Source: JBBSOK01 sp965219125 (GTDB lineage: Bacteria; Bacteroidota; Bacteroidia; Flavobacteriales; Flavobacteriaceae). From it: a stretch of DNA of 64,000 nucleotides. The stretch covers positions 2,108,001 through 2,172,000 of the forward strand of contig CBDCMO010000002.1 of the NCBI GenBank assembly GCA_965219125.1. Direction: 5' to 3'. Both the position numbers and the translations under genes were made by a program. Below, piece by piece: positions 33,116 through 42,400 of this stretch. The number at the start of each line of letters is the position of its first letter. The first letter of the stretch is position 1. The notes below the pieces were generated by a model that searched no databases, was not told the origin of the DNA, and saw only the letters and a program-made list of their open reading frames with translations.

Positions 33116-33892
33116 TTGGACAATATTAAAATAACACTAATTCAATCACACCTTCATTGGGAAAATGCTGTTGCAAATCGCAATTTGTTTTCTGAAAAGA
33201 TTGATTCAATAAAAGAAGAAACAGATTTAATTGTGCTGCCTGAAATGTTTACTACCGGTTTTTCAATGAATGCTAAAAATCTTGCTGAAGCGAATGATGG
33301 TGAAACATTAAATTGGTTAAAAACTGAAGCAAAAAAGAAGAATTCGGCAATTACAGGAAGCGTAATTATTAAAGAAAGCAATTCATTTTATAATAGGCTT
33401 TTCTTTGTTTACCCAAATGGCGAATATAAAAAGTATGACAAAAAACACACGTTTACGTTGGCAAAAGAGCACGAAATATATACTTCTGGCGAACAAATTT
33501 TGATTGTTGATTTGAGCGGTTGGAAAATCTCTCCACTTATTTGTTATGATCTTCGTTTCCCAGTTTGGGCAAGAAACACGATGGATTATGACATTTTATT
33601 GTACGTAGCCAATTGGCCAAAAATTAGAACAACAGCTTGGGATGCGCTTCTAAAAGCTAGAGCTATTGAAAATATGAGTTACTGCATTGGTGTAAACAGA
33701 GTAGGATTGGACGGCAACGGATTTGAATATAGTGGACATTCCGCAGTTTATGATGTTTTGGGCGAGCAGATTAATGAAGTAAATGATGAAACGGAATTTA
33801 TCCAAACCCTAACACTTTCTAAAGAACATATAACTTCAAATAGAAATCATTTTCGGTTTTTGGATGACAGAGATTCATTTATTCTAACGTAA
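33116..33892 (+). CDS. Omega-amidase-type nitrilase (YafV/Nit2-like), TTG start
   Basis: A carbon-nitrogen hydrolase of 258 residues with the full catalytic set E43 (IVLPEMFTTGFSM), K110 (YDKKHTFTL) and C143 (LICYDLRFPVW). It most resembles the YafV/omega-amidase branch, which hydrolyses 2-oxo-glutaramate or 2-oxo-succinamate formed by glutamine-type transaminases and so acts with methionine aminotransferase in methionine salvage. The only plausible start is the TTG at 33116: there is an in-frame stop 8 codons upstream, and the next Met (in LPEMF) lies beyond the catalytic glutamate. Its end overlaps the convergent Ig-like gene by 14 bases. Confidence 0.85.
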   Translation: MDNIKITLIQSHLHWENAVANRNLFSEKIDSIKEETDLIVLPEMFTTGFSMNAKNLAEANDGETLNWLKTEAKKKNSAITGSVIIKESNSFYNRLFFVYPNGEYKKYDKKHTFTLAKEHEIYTSGEQILIVDLSGWKISPLICYDLRFPVWARNTMDYDILLYVANWPKIRTTAWDALLKARAIENMSYCIGVNRVGLDGNGFEYSGHSAVYDVLGEQINEVNDETEFIQTLTLSKEHITSNRNHFRFLDDRDSFILT

Positions 33893-35483
33893 AAGTCTCA
33901 ATTGGGCTCCAATTGGCTCGTACTTCAATTTTTCTGGGGTAGAAAACAATTTTCTCTGGTTTTCTTCTGCTTAGAAAATCGCCACTGTCCCATTTCTTGT
34001 TTTCGTTTTCATCATATATTATTCTGAAATAATAGCGTGCTGGCGATATTTCATCAAAAAATATAGCTCTGTTTTCAGTCAAATATTGTTCATCAACTAC
34101 CGTCAATTTTTCATTCAGAAGCTGCACGATTATGGGAAATTGCTTCACGTTATTCAAATTCAAAGTAAGCGTGCCGTAATCTGATTCCAACTTTGTATTT
34201 AACGTTGTGCGAATGGTATCGTTTTTATTTCCGAAGAAATCTATAATTGCATCCGGCAGGAAATTTAGTGTATATCGCTGTTCTTCTTTTTTAGCAAAAA
34301 TAATTTCTGCCAAATTATAAGTTGAATCTATTCTCGTAGTAAAGTCAATATTTAATGTGTCTTTATCGTTGATTTTAATTTTCTCATTATCTATTTTCCG
34401 AAGTGGTGTATTTGCCAAAAGTTTAAAAGTGTCCTTTAATTTCAACGTATTTCCTGCTAGCGAAATTAATGAAAGTGAATCTTTGCTCAAATTGCGAAGA
34501 CGTAATGTTAGCGTATCAATCCTACTTTTATTTTTAACTTGAAATATTATAGAGTCTTTTTCAATGTCTGGCCTAAAATAGTAATGTAACGTGTCCTTTT
34601 TCAAATCGCGATATGTAGTTGCTTCAAAATCATCGGGAATTTCAGTAATAACCTTAATTTGAAGACTATCCGCAACACCTTCAAAACCAAATAAAATATG
34701 GTTTTTGCTTTCTTGTTTCGGCTTATTTGCCTTGTATTGTTGCTGTTCTTTAAATACTGTAATATTATATGTACTATCTGTTGGCAGCGTTATATAATCA
34801 TCAACAAATCCAATTTTATCTGTTCTTGGCTGAAAAATGTAATCGTTGGTTTTTTCTTTCAATGCCAGTAAAAGATATTTTCCAGCCTTAATATTCGTAA
34901 GTTCATACGTTCCCGAACTATCAGTTGTCACAGTGATGTAGGTTGGTTTTTCTTTATAAATTAAACTATCCTTAAAAGCTTCGTTAGCTTCATATAATAG
35001 TACGGTTGTAGGCAATTCAGCATTTAGAAGTTGGGCATCGAAAACTTTCCCGGTCAGTTTCAAACTATCAATATAACTTCCAGTAGAAATTACGTATTTG
35101 AAATACGGAAACGGATTATCCTCATTGTTATCAACGATACTATTTCCGAAGTTGAAAGAATAAGTTGTGTTCTCTTTTAAAGTATCCAAAATTTTAATTC
35201 GAAGTGTTTTTGAAGTACTTAAAGGCGTAATAATTGGCGCATATTTTAAAGGTGGCGAAATAATTAGCTCTTTTTGAATATCTTTCAACTTGATATATTC
35301 ATCAAACGTTATCCTAATTTCATCACCTTTAAAGTTGGTGGTATAATTTTCGGGATTGCTTCGTATGATAACCGGCGCAAGACTATCCTTTAAACCGCCG
35401 CTTGGTGTTCCTTTTTTGGCACAATCTACAAATGAAAGTAGAAAAAGGAAAAATATAGGTATGTAGAGTAGGCGATGTTTCAA
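33879..35483 (-). CDS. Ig-like (SbsA/Big_5) domain lipoprotein
   Basis: A ~534-residue lipoprotein. The mature part begins CAKKGTPSGGLKDSLAPVI followed by SNPENYTTNFKGDEIRITFDEYIKLKD, an SbsA-like Ig domain (Big_5) seen in many flavobacteria, then a carboxypeptidase-regulatory-like segment (DSSGTYELTNIKAGKYLLLAL) and further beta domains to the C-terminus. Function unknown; cell-envelope location expected. The start is taken as the TTG at 35483, which gives an ideal lipoprotein signal (MKHRLLYIPIFFLFLLSFVDC); no in-frame ATG precedes it, and an open frame extends to a further TTG at 35546. It is next to comF on the same strand. Confidence 0.78.
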   Translation of the reverse strand: MKHRLLYIPIFFLFLLSFVDCAKKGTPSGGLKDSLAPVIIRSNPENYTTNFKGDEIRITFDEYIKLKDIQKELIISPPLKYAPIITPLSTSKTLRIKILDTLKENTTYSFNFGNSIVDNNEDNPFPYFKYVISTGSYIDSLKLTGKVFDAQLLNAELPTTVLLYEANEAFKDSLIYKEKPTYITVTTDSSGTYELTNIKAGKYLLLALKEKTNDYIFQPRTDKIGFVDDYITLPTDSTYNITVFKEQQQYKANKPKQESKNHILFGFEGVADSLQIKVITEIPDDFEATTYRDLKKDTLHYYFRPDIEKDSIIFQVKNKSRIDTLTLRLRNLSKDSLSLISLAGNTLKLKDTFKLLANTPLRKIDNEKIKINDKDTLNIDFTTRIDSTYNLAEIIFAKKEEQRYTLNFLPDAIIDFFGNKNDTIRTTLNTKLESDYGTLTLNLNNVKQFPIIVQLLNEKLTVVDEQYLTENRAIFFDEISPARYYFRIIYDENENKKWDSGDFLSRRKPEKIVFYPRKIEVRANWSPIETFTLE

Positions 35484-35572
35484 GTGTGTAATTTTTATAT
35501 AAACTTTTAAATTGTTTCTTTTAATCGAATTTTCAAAATTACACAATAAGAAGTAACATCATAAAATTAGTT

Positions 35573-36235
35573 TTAAGCTATTGCAATTGTGGCAATGCTT
35601 AGTTTTACGCCTTCAGCAGTTAAAAGTTGAAGTGCACATTTTTCCAACGTTGCACCGGTTGTTACAATATCGTCAACCAACAAAATGTGCTTGTTGGCAA
35701 TTTTTTCTTTGTCTGTTAAAATAAAAACCTCTTCAGCTTCAAAACGCATAATCCGTTTTCTGAAAGCCTGCGAACCTGTTTTTGAAATTTTCACCAAAGC
35801 ATCTTCGTTATATTCGCATTTTAAAGCTTTCGCAATTTCAACTCCAAATCCCGTTACTTGATTATAGCCACGTGTTTTTAGTTTCTGTTTGTGAAGTGGA
35901 ACTGGTATAACAAGGTCTATTTTTTGATATTCGGGAATTTCGGACAGTTCTAAACCAAGCCATTCTCCAAACATATAACTTATTTCCTGTTGTTTCCTGT
36001 ATTTCAGATTATGAAGTATTTGCTGTGTAATACTTTGTTTTTCAAAACGCAATAGCGCTGTGGCGTTATCCAATTTAAATTTTCCGTAAAATAAATTCTT
36101 TAAACTTACATCGCAAGTTAAGTGGTGGCTGGCAATTGAAAGTTGGTGTCTACAGGAAATACAAATTAACTTTTCTTCTCCCAATAATGCTTCATTACAG
36201 CCATTACATAGTTTTGGAAACAGTAGATTTAACAT
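35573..36235 (-). CDS. comF: ComF family phosphoribosyltransferase-like protein
   Basis: ComF-type proteins have a zinc finger and a type I phosphoribosyltransferase domain and are needed for DNA uptake in competent bacteria. This 220-residue protein has C10-x2-C13 (KLCNGCNE) and C25-x2-C28 (ICISC) at the N-terminus, VIPVPLHKQKLKTRGYNQ in the middle, and the PRPP loop ILLVDDIVTTGATLEKC near the C-terminus. It is of normal length and complete. The start is the ATG at 36235; it is divergent from the coiled-coil gene. Confidence 0.88.
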   Translation of the reverse strand: MLNLLFPKLCNGCNEALLGEEKLICISCRHQLSIASHHLTCDVSLKNLFYGKFKLDNATALLRFEKQSITQQILHNLKYRKQQEISYMFGEWLGLELSEIPEYQKIDLVIPVPLHKQKLKTRGYNQVTGFGVEIAKALKCEYNEDALVKISKTGSQAFRKRIMRFEAEEVFILTDKEKIANKHILLVDDIVTTGATLEKCALQLLTAEGVKLSIATIAIA

Positions 36236-36319
36236 AATTTAAGACTTTTTATCATTTTATAAACATACCTGCATTGTTTCAAAGCCTACATTTACCAACT
36301 AAAACAAACCCAATAACTT

Positions 36320-37201
36320 ATGAGCACAGAAAACAATAGTGGTAAATTTAAGGTATTAATTGGCATCTTATCTGTTTTGTTAATCGGTTTAGCTGTCTAT
36401 ACCGTAATTATTTATAACGATAATAAAACTGAAGTCACAGGATTAGAAAAAGAAAAAGCAGATATAGAACAAGAGCTACAAGGTTTAATTGCCAATTATG
36501 ATGAGGTTATTAAAGATAATGATCTTAAAGACAAAGATTTATTGGCGGCGCGTGAGCGCATTACCGTGCTTTTGGATTCTGTTAAAGGAGCCGAGGCTAA
36601 TGTAGGTCTTATAGCACGATACAAAACCGAAGTTAATAAACTAAAGAGCGAAAGAACGATGATGTTTAAGCGCGCAGATAGTTTAATTGCATCCAATAGA
36701 ATGTTGTTAACCCAACGTGACAGCACACAAAACGAACTTACAAATACTCGAATGGTGGTAGATTCTGTAAGTGAAACCAACATGGCGATGTCTGAAAAGA
36801 TTAAGCGAGGTTCAATTGTAAAAGCCACCGATTTGCGAGGTGAGGCAGTAATTGTGCGTAACAGCGGTAAAGTTGTAGATACTAAACGCTCAAGCAGAGC
36901 AGATAAAGTTAGAGCTTGCTTTACCCTTGCACCAAACACAATTGCCGAAAAAGGCGATCGCACTTTATACGTGCAAGTTATAAATCCAAAAAATAATATG
37001 TTGGGTCAAAAAGCCGTAAAAAGTTTTGATGATTCTACACTAACATATAGCGAATCTAGTAAAGTATTTTATGAAAATGACGAGTTGGATGTTTGTATCA
37101 CGGTAAATTCAACCGAAGCAGATTTAGTTGAAGGGAAATACGTAATCAATCTTTTTGATGGCAAAAATTTAATTGCAACTACAACAATGGACTTGAAATA
37201 A
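36320..37201 (+). CDS. Membrane-anchored coiled-coil protein of unknown function
   Basis: I recognise no named domain. The 293-residue protein has one N-terminal membrane anchor (about 12-31, VLIGILSVLLIGLAVYTVII), then a coiled coil of about 120 residues rich in E, K, L and D (TGLEKEKADIEQELQGL to MAMSEKIKRG), then a compact beta-rich C-terminal domain (ATDLRGEAVIVRNSGKVV, VRACFTLAPNTIAEKGDR, LYVQVINPKNNMLG, DVCITVNSTEADL). Proteins of this build are conserved in Flavobacteriia. The topology suggests the C-terminal domain is periplasmic. It is monocistronic, ended by a perfect terminator. Confidence 0.75.
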   Translation: MSTENNSGKFKVLIGILSVLLIGLAVYTVIIYNDNKTEVTGLEKEKADIEQELQGLIANYDEVIKDNDLKDKDLLAARERITVLLDSVKGAEANVGLIARYKTEVNKLKSERTMMFKRADSLIASNRMLLTQRDSTQNELTNTRMVVDSVSETNMAMSEKIKRGSIVKATDLRGEAVIVRNSGKVVDTKRSSRADKVRACFTLAPNTIAEKGDRTLYVQVINPKNNMLGQKAVKSFDDSTLTYSESSKVFYENDELDVCITVNSTEADLVEGKYVINLFDGKNLIATTTMDLK

Positions 37202-37202
37202 T

Positions 37203-37320
37203 CGTCCCTCTATCCTCCGAAGGGGAATTACAAACTTATTACTAAAAACGACCCCGAAAAATTTAAATTTTTCGGGGTCGTTTTTTTTAGCTCTCCCTTT
37301 GGGGGTTGGGGGGACTTTCA
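37203..37320. repeat. C/G-rich interspersed element in the spacer before glyS
   Basis: The spacer has CCTCTATCCTCCGAAGGGG on its left (37206-37224) and AGCTCTCCCTTTGGGGG plus TTGGGGGGACTTT (37289-37318) on its right, flanking the terminator. Both halves resemble the element at 45078-45155 after the aldo/keto reductase gene. In the right half CCCTTTGGGG supplies the -33 TTTG of glyS. Confidence 0.6.
37244..37288 (+). terminator. Perfect palindromic terminator
   Basis: AAAAACGACCCCGAAAAATTT (37244-37264) is followed directly by its exact inverted complement (37265-37285) and a T-run. It ends the coiled-coil protein gene and shields glyS. Confidence 0.92.
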
Positions 37321-37328
37321 TACTTTTG
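37298..37328 (+). promoter_or_regulatory. Promoter of glyS (TTTG-N19-TActTTTG)
   Basis: TTTG at 37298-37301 and TACTTTTG at 37321-37328 are 19 bases apart, an exact consensus match. The -33 box lies inside the C/G-rich element. The glyS ATG at 37335 follows 6 bases after the -7 element, so the mRNA leader is very short or absent. Confidence 0.75.
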
Positions 37329-37334
37329 CCACTT

Positions 37335-38870
37335 ATGACAAACAACGAAGACCAATTTAAAAAAGTAATCTCCCACGCAAAGGAATATGGTTACATATTT
37401 GCATCTAGCGAAATTTACGATGGCCTAAGTGCTGTTTACGATTATGGCCAAAATGGTGTAGAATTAAAGAAAAATATTAGAGAATATTGGTGGCGCAGTA
37501 TGGTTTATATGCATCAAAATATTGTTGGTTTAGATGCTGCAATATTAATGCATCCTACAACTTGGAAGGCTTCTGGTCACGTAGATGCCTTTAACGACCC
37601 TTTAATTGACAATAAAGATTCTAAAAAACGCTATCGTGCCGATGTTTTAATTGAAGACCACGCCGAGAAAATTTTACAAAAAGCACAAAAGGAAATCGAA
37701 AAGGCAAAAAAGCGTTTCGGCGAAAGTTTTGATGAAGAACAATATAGTACAACCAACGAACGAGTAGTAAATTACTTAGCTGAAAATAGACGAATTTTAG
37801 AGCGAATGGGCAAATCTTTAGGAAGCGAAGATCTTGCCGATGTAAAAGCGTTAATTGAAGAATTAGAAATTTCTGATCCAGATACGGGCTCAAAAAATTG
37901 GACTGATGTTCGCCAATTCAATCTTATGTTTGGTACAAAATTAGGTGCAAATGCCGAAAATGCAATGGATCTTTATTTGCGGCCAGAAACGGCTCAAGGA
38001 ATTTTTGTAAACTTTTTAAACGTGCAGAAATCTGGGCGGATGAAAATTCCCTTCGGAATTGCACAAACTGGTAAAGCCTTTAGAAATGAGATTGTTGCAA
38101 GACAATTTATTTTCAGAATGCGCGAATTTGAACAAATGGAAATGCAGTTTTTTGTTCGTCCCGGCGAAGAGATGAAATGGTACGAATACTGGAAAGAAAC
38201 GCGCTTAAACTGGCATGTATCGCTAGGTTTGGGTAAAGAAAATTACCGTTTTCACGATCACGAAAAATTGGCACATTACGCAAACGCAGCTGCAGATATT
38301 GAATTTAATTTTCCATTCGGATTTAAAGAATTGGAAGGAATACACTCACGAACCGATTTCGATTTAAAAGCACACGAAGAACATTCAGGAAAAAAATTAC
38401 AGTTTTTCGATCCAGAATTGGGCGAAAATTATGTACCGTATGTTGTTGAAACTTCTGTTGGTTTAGATAGAATGTTTTTGGCTGTTTTAAGCACTTCACT
38501 TCAAGATGAGACTTTGGAAGACGGCAGCACACGTACTGTTTTAAAACTTCCGGCAATTTTAGCACCCGTAAAAGTTGCCGTTTTCCCATTAATTAAAAGA
38601 GATGGTTTACCAGAATTAGCTGAAAAAATCATTGAAGATTTACAATGGGACCATAACGTAATTTACGATGAAAAAGATGCGGTGGGCAGAAGATACAGAA
38701 GAGCCGATGCAGCAGGAACGCCATTTTGCATCACGGTAGATCATCAAAGTCTTGAGGACAATACAGTAACCATCCGTCACCGAGATAGTATGGAACAGGA
38801 GCGAATTTCAATTTCTGAAATCAACGATAAAGTTTCCGCGGAATTATCTTTTAAGAAGTGGTTGAGGTAA
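37335..38870 (+). CDS. glyS: Glycine--tRNA ligase (homodimeric type)
   Basis: Class II aminoacyl-tRNA synthetase of the eukaryote/archaeal-like alpha2 type used by Bacteroidota, charging tRNA-Gly. The 511-residue protein has the opening KEYGYIFASSEIYDGLSAVYDYGQNGVELK, motif 2 in GIAQTGKAFRNEI and RQFIFRMREFEQMEMQFF, and motif 3 in VETSVGLDRMFLAVL; the anticodon-binding domain follows (LAPVKVAVFPLIKRDG). The start is the ATG at 37335, fixed by the promoter just upstream; a frame open to 37299 would begin inside the promoter. Cytoplasmic, essential. Confidence 0.96.
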   Translation: MTNNEDQFKKVISHAKEYGYIFASSEIYDGLSAVYDYGQNGVELKKNIREYWWRSMVYMHQNIVGLDAAILMHPTTWKASGHVDAFNDPLIDNKDSKKRYRADVLIEDHAEKILQKAQKEIEKAKKRFGESFDEEQYSTTNERVVNYLAENRRILERMGKSLGSEDLADVKALIEELEISDPDTGSKNWTDVRQFNLMFGTKLGANAENAMDLYLRPETAQGIFVNFLNVQKSGRMKIPFGIAQTGKAFRNEIVARQFIFRMREFEQMEMQFFVRPGEEMKWYEYWKETRLNWHVSLGLGKENYRFHDHEKLAHYANAAADIEFNFPFGFKELEGIHSRTDFDLKAHEEHSGKKLQFFDPELGENYVPYVVETSVGLDRMFLAVLSTSLQDETLEDGSTRTVLKLPAILAPVKVAVFPLIKRDGLPELAEKIIEDLQWDHNVIYDEKDAVGRRYRRADAAGTPFCITVDHQSLEDNTVTIRHRDSMEQERISISEINDKVSAELSFKKWLR

Positions 38871-38887
38871 AATTAAGATGTCTGTTC

Positions 38888-38925
38888 GAGCGCAATCGAG
38901 AACTTATTAGGTTTCGACTGCGCTC
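38888..38925. repeat. Interspersed hairpin repeat, copy 2
   Basis: GAGCGCAATCGA (38888-38899) and TCGACTGCGCTC (38914-38925) are inverted with one mismatch. The sequence closely resembles the copy at 10363-10406 in the suf operon. Here it sits between convergent genes. Confidence 0.8.
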
Positions 38926-38938
38926 AACCTGACACTAT

Positions 38939-39313
38939 TTATTCTCTTTTTAAAATTTCTGTAATTGAAATAGGGTTTGCTTTTTCACATCTATTCATCA
39001 TTCGTAAACCATTAAATTTTACCCAAATTTTTTCGCCATCTTTTTTATAAATGGCCTCCAGATTTTGTGGATCCAAAAAGTAGGGTTTGTCGGCATCTTC
39101 CATTTTTATGGTATAAGGACAATCACCTTCAACTTTTGAAGCTACAATTGTTCCCATTTTAAAACCGGCGTCCATCATTTTTTGATCGTCCATTTTTGTT
39201 TCCGAAGTTGTAGTGGTTGTCGTTTGTGTAGATGTTTCAGTATTCGTTTTAGTTGTATTGCAAGCAACCGCCGCAAATAGCATTAATGATAAAGTGGTTT
39301 TTAAAATGGTCAT
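38939..39313 (-). CDS. Small lipoprotein of unknown function
   Basis: Unrecognised. The 124-residue protein has a lipobox at C18 (FAAVAC), a Thr-rich low-complexity linker (about 19-38, TTKTNTETSTQTTTTTTSET), then a folded part with MGTIVASKVEGDCPYTIKME, PYFLDPQNL and WVKFNGLRMMNRCEKANPIS; two cysteines (in GDCPY and NRCEK) could form a disulfide. It is a stand-alone gene convergent with glyS. The start is the ATG at 39313. Confidence 0.7.
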   Translation of the reverse strand: MTILKTTLSLMLFAAVACNTTKTNTETSTQTTTTTTSETKMDDQKMMDAGFKMGTIVASKVEGDCPYTIKMEDADKPYFLDPQNLEAIYKKDGEKIWVKFNGLRMMNRCEKANPISITEILKRE

Positions 39314-39349
39314 CTTTCGTTGTTTTTATTATTTAATGAAAATAGGAAA

Positions 39350-39432
39350 TTTGTACTGTTTGCAGTAACGATTTTGAAAAAATTATGAAAACCCTAAAAA
39401 AGTAGCAGTTTGCAGTGACAGTTTGTCGTCAA
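39350..39432. repeat. CAGT/ACTG-word spacer
   Basis: Between the small lipoprotein and the large outer-membrane gene the words TACTGTTTGCAGTAACG and GTAGCAGTTTGCAGTGACAG repeat CAGTTTGCAGT-type units. Same vocabulary as at 2262-2290, 18031-18147 and 59866-59915. Confidence 0.5.
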
Positions 39433-39451
39433 GATTTAAATTCTGCTTTTT

Positions 39452-42400
39452 CTAAAAAAACGCCCTCAACTGCAAACTCCCAGTATGTATCGCCTTTGTA
39501 TTCTCGCTCTTACGGCCATTATACGTTAAATTCGCATCCAAATATTTCGTGATTCTTTTTTGAAATAATAACCGCCACGTAAAATTGGTGCCAGGTTGAA
39601 GACCTTCCAAAATTTGATAGGAAACCGGAGAAAATGCACTTCCCTTAAAACTGTTGTCTATATAATTAAATTCGCCATTAACTGATATTTTTTCAGCATT
39701 TGTATATGCTAATGAAGTCCCAATCTTCTGTTGGCTCAACGCTTCTTTCTCTCCCAATATGTTTTCTTTGTTGGCATATTCGTAAAAAACGTCAAAACGC
39801 GTTTGCTGGTTTAGTAAATATGAAATCTTTGGATTTATTTCATACGTATCAAGATTATAATTTCGGCTACCGAAGTTTTCCGAAATACTTTCATTGGTTC
39901 CCAAAGCGCTTTGAAGCTGTAATAACCAACTTTCAGCAACTTTATGGTTGAAGTTTAATTGATGACTTTTCAACTTACTTTCTTGCAATCCCAAAGACAG
40001 TAAGTTGCTGCTTGAAGTTGCAATATAGGTGTAGCTTGTAGTATATTTCTGCTTGCCTCGATTGTAAAATAAAGCGTTTCTGAAATTCAGCGTTAATCCT
40101 AATTCATCTTCATTTCCATTTTTGAACGGACTTATATTAAACCCATCATTTTGACGGCGCACTTTTCTATCAATAACATACGAAGTTTGATTGTAAAAAT
40201 GGGACAGCGTTTTTAAAATTCCTTCTTTATTTTGCCAATTTTGTGGATTTAACGTCACAATCTGACTAAATTTATTTTGCCGAATTTTCAGAAAAATCTG
40301 ATTTGGCAATAAAACCCGAATATATTCCGCTTGATCTTGAAATTGGGCAAGTTCGAATTCTTCTAATTCTTGTATTCCATTGTTATTGTAATCGTTCCAA
40401 GCATAAATACCTTGGCCGGGCTCGGTAATTATATATGTAAATTCCTGTTGCGGTATCACGCCATTATTGCTCTCCAAAACCGTATTCCACGTTATGCCGC
40501 GTTCCAATAATGTTTGGTTGAAGATTATTCTGCTATTCAAAGATTTTTCATCTACTCTATTTCCTTGAACAGCACCAAAAGGAGGCGTTTGTGTTGAATC
40601 TAAACGTTTATAATCTATGATTCGATAATTTGCAAAAACGGACAATTGCGTATTTTCAGTATCAATCGGTTTTGATTTTATGTAGAATGTGTTTGCGTTG
40701 TTAACCTTCGTAAGTTTGCCATTTCGAAGACTATCGGTAGTTCTAAATTGATAACCGGCTTCTACAAAAACCTTGGTGCTATCACCAATTCCTGAGTAAA
40801 CTTCAAACTGCGAAAATTTCTGACTAATTGGTGTTAAACTGTCGTTAGCAACTGTTTTTAATTTATTGTTTTCAAGATTTATTTTTCCGCCAGCCCATGC
40901 ATTTTTAAGTGAATAAACCGTGTTATTATTAAATCGAAAAAATTGAGTATTTATCGTATCACTTTTACTGTTAAGTAAACTTCCGTTTGTAAAAATTCTA
41001 AATTTTCCGGGCGTTAATATTGAAGAAACAACTTGCCGAACGCCTTTATAATTTTCAGAGAAATCGAGATTTTGAAATTCATAGCGAGCAGCGCCCAATC
41101 TAGGTTTTGAAAATTCTGCACCAGCAATCACAAACCGCTGGTTGCCCTGAGGATTTATTAAATTCCAATCCCTAGAAAATTCAATATTATAAAGTCGTTC
41201 AATTGTTCTGAAATCTTTATTGATAAAATCCAACGAACCAAAACCGTCCAAACGCAGACTATCAACAGTTTGTAAAATACGTTGTTTTACAGCGACTCTT
41301 CCCGCAAAACCATCGTTATTGCTATCTTCTAAATTGCTGAAAAGATTCAAATCGTTTTTACTACCGGCAATTTCAAAATCTATTTTTGTTTTATTTGAAG
41401 GATGAAAACTTCCATTTAGGCCACCAACTTGAAGTTTTGTTGGCGCTTGCAATCTAACAATTGGATCGTAATTTCCCTGTTTTAAACCGTTTATTGGGGG
41501 CACATATTCAAAAATCCGGTTTATGGCACCAACGCCACTAATCACGTAATTTCCGTTATTTGGGCCAACACGGCTAAAGCGTACGTTAAAAAGCGCGTCG
41601 TCCGGATTGTTGCTGAATACAAATATTTCAACACCATCCCGATTCTCTTTTTTATATAAAATTTTATTATCCGAAAACGTGTCCGGTACCGCGCTCGGCG
41701 CTGTCATTAAATCTGGATTATCTCCGGCAGCCTGCAAAATTGCTACTTGTTCTTCTGTAAGACTTTGTTGTAGCGGTTGGTTTTTAGCATCATTTTCAGA
41801 ATAAACATAAACGCCCAAATCTAATTTTTCACTTTCGTAATTACCAGCGCCGTAACCAATAAACCGAGTATAACTGCGGTCTGTGTATTGATATTCCACA
41901 GTAATTCGCATATTGCTGGTAATTGGATACGTGCTGTTAAACTTTATTTCGCCGGCGTTGTAATCTATCACGTAATCTTCGTTTTCGCCGCGGCTTAAAA
42001 GCAAACCATTTACGTAAACGCGCTCGCTGCCGCTTACTACCAAAATAAAAAGCTCGCCATTTGGGCCAACCAATTTATACGGTCCTTGATTACCTTCTAG
42101 CCCAACAAATTCACTTTGTGCAAAAACGCCACGCACAAGTGCACCAGCAACCGTTGCAGTAGTTTTAGATCCATCGGCGCCGTTTATTGTGCCGCCAAGG
42201 GAAATTCCTTGAACCTTTTTATTGAAATTGCCGAAGTAACTATTGCTTTGTTGTAAGTCTACATCGCCCGCACGAATGCGCCAATTGTCGCTAAAGAGTT
42301 CAATAAAAATCTGGTCAAACTCATCGAGACTTTGCGAATAGCCACCTTCCTGTGTTGGAATATTAGCATCTTGCAAACTGGCTCTAATATTAACTTTATC

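Noticed and set aside
37299..37334. Upstream start for glyS
   Set aside because: The TTG lies in the C/G-rich element and the promoter; the ATG at 37335 gives the family N-terminus.
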